The notes below the pieces were generated by a model. That model had not been told where the DNA came from, did no database searches, and saw only the letters and a program-made list of their open reading frames with translations. Positions 22,886 through 23,738 of a stretch of 23,738 nucleotides of DNA are shown one piece after another. This DNA comes from Lachnospiraceae bacterium UBA3826 (GTDB lineage Bacteria; Bacillota; Clostridia; Lachnospirales; Lachnospiraceae). How positions within the stretch are numbered: the first letter of the stretch is position 1; every line of letters starts with the position of its first letter. Location: assembly GCA_002393095.1 (NCBI GenBank), contig DGII01000083.1:1-23738 (forward strand). The letters run 5' to 3'. Both the position numbers and the translations under genes were made by a program.

Positions 22886-23738
22886 ATGCTGTCTGTCATC
22901 TCACCTATGTAATAGAAGCCCTTGGCACTTACAAGTCTGACCGGAACAAGCTTACCTATCAGGTCACTTCCTCCGGTAAAATGCACCATACTGTTATTGT
23001 CAAGTCTGCCGGATACCATGGAAGGATCGTTATCGGAGATATCTTCAACCAAAGCCTCCATAATCCTGCCTGTCAGTATACCGTTTCTGGTACCGGCACT
23101 CAGCTTAACGGCATCCAAAACACGGGCGAACTGCTCCTTGGCGAATTTCTCGCTCACCTGATCATCCCTTGCCGCTGCCGGTGTTCCTGTCCTTTTGGAA
23201 TATATAAAGGTGAAGGCGTTGTCGTATTGCACCTTATTGATCACATCTATTGTATCGTCCACATCCTCTGCCGTCTCTCCGGGAAAGCCTACGATGATAT
23301 CCGTTGTTATGGCAACATCCGGTATCGCTTTCCTTATCTTATCACAGAGTAAGAGATAGCTTTCTTTGGTATAGCTCCGGTTCATGGCCTTTAGTATCCT
23401 GTTCGAACCTGATTGCAGGGGAAGATGGATATGTCTGCATATCTTATCGGATCCGGCCATAACGTCTATCAGCTCATCAGACAGATCCTTGGGATGTGAG
23501 GTCATGAACCTTATCCGTTTTATTCCGTCCACCTTCTCAACTTCACGCAAAAGCCCGGCAAAGCTTATCCCGTCAGTAAGCCCTTTGCCGTAGCTGTTGA
23601 CATTCTGCCCAAGCAGCATGACTTCTATGACACCATCTGCAGCAAGACGTTCCACCTCTCTTATTATCTCTCTTGCATCTCTGCTGCGTTCTCTTCCTCT
23701 GACATAGGGAACGATGCAGTATGTACAGAAATTATTGC
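22882..23738 (-). CDS. miaB: tRNA-2-methylthio-N6-dimethylallyladenosine synthase, 5' end beyond window
   Basis: MiaB is a radical-SAM methylthiotransferase that converts i6A37 to ms2i6A37 in tRNA, acting after MiaA. About 285 C-terminal residues are visible; the frame is open to the right edge. The first visible residues read NNFCTYCIVPYVRGRERSR, the radical-SAM cluster region CNNFCTYC with its first Cys split by the edge. It continues with VMLLGQNVNSYG, RIRFMTSHPKD, HLPLQSGSNRILKAMNRSYT, TTDIIVGFPGETAEDV and FTFIYSKRTGTPAA, all family signatures. It ends with a TRAM RNA-binding domain (MEALVEDIS to GEMTDSI). The N-terminal UPF0004 domain with the second cluster lies outside. An internal ATG at 23655 is not the start, since it would delete the SAM cluster. 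The stop overlaps mutS by four bases. Confidence 0.95.
   Translation of the reverse strand, partial: NNFCTYCIVPYVRGRERSRDAREIIREVERLAADGVIEVMLLGQNVNSYGKGLTDGISFAGLLREVEKVDGIKRIRFMTSHPKDLSDELIDVMAGSDKICRHIHLPLQSGSNRILKAMNRSYTKESYLLLCDKIRKAIPDVAITTDIIVGFPGETAEDVDDTIDVINKVQYDNAFTFIYSKRTGTPAAARDDQVSEKFAKEQFARVLDAVKLSAGTRNGILTGRIMEALVEDISDNDPSMVSGRLDNNSMVHFTGGSDLIGKLVPVRLVSAKGFYYIGEMTDSI

Noticed and set aside
1..23738. Mobile elements, CRISPR arrays, tRNA/rRNA genes, direct repeats
   Set aside because: No transposase-like frame, repeat array, cloverleaf or rRNA-like segment was seen, and intergenic space is too short to hide one.

Overview
The window is a dense, almost gap-free stretch of bacterial chromosome in which every credible gene lies on the minus strand. 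It reads from the right edge to the left edge. Protein sequences and gene order point to a Gram-positive Clostridia member, most likely Lachnospiraceae (Butyrivibrio/Roseburia-like). The reasons are a MutL with the endonuclease motif and no sign of MutH-type repair, SepF-type division genes, an mreBCD-pbp2-minC-rodA-mgsA order, AT-rich sigma-A-like promoters, strong AGGAGG ribosome sites and several TTG starts. This is inferred from sequence only. I see no mobile element, CRISPR array, tRNA or rRNA, and no gene-free stretch longer than about 80 bases.

Region A (about 23738 down to 7621) is one co-directional run of 13 genes with no gap above 20 nt and many overlaps: miaB (5' end cut off), mutS, mutL, miaA, a methionine gamma-lyase-family PLP enzyme, mreB, mreC, mreD, a long class B PBP (PBP2), minC, rodA, mgsA and a lipoprotein D,D-carboxypeptidase. 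It joins tRNA A37 hypermodification and mismatch repair to the elongasome. MreB/MreC/MreD with the RodA glycosyltransferase and PBP2 transpeptidase build side wall, and the carboxypeptidase trims stem peptides.

Region B (7620 to 4424) has its own promoter (TTGTAT-17-TATAAT). It holds a small unnamed P-loop protein followed by a hairpin terminator or attenuator, then an HlyD-like membrane adaptor, the PLP-homeostasis protein YggS/YlmE, sepF, and a very clear terminator.

Region C (4403 to 1773) is an overlapping trio, aroB-lspA-rluA family. Region D (from a promoter at 1787-1759) holds a cytidylate-kinase-like gene and then a membrane sensor histidine kinase that runs off the left edge at its phospho-acceptor histidine.

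No wholly new system stands out. The strongest oddities are: (1) minC followed directly by rodA with no minD or minE, in a MinC whose MinD-binding RSGQ motif reads GNGE; (2) an MreB with an altered phosphate-2 loop (NVGYSTTE for DIGGGTTE); (3) a methylglyoxal synthase with Glu in place of the catalytic Asp71; (4) a roughly 245-residue insert inside the PBP2 transpeptidase domain; and (5) an HlyD-like adaptor plus an uncharacterised P-loop protein next to sepF.
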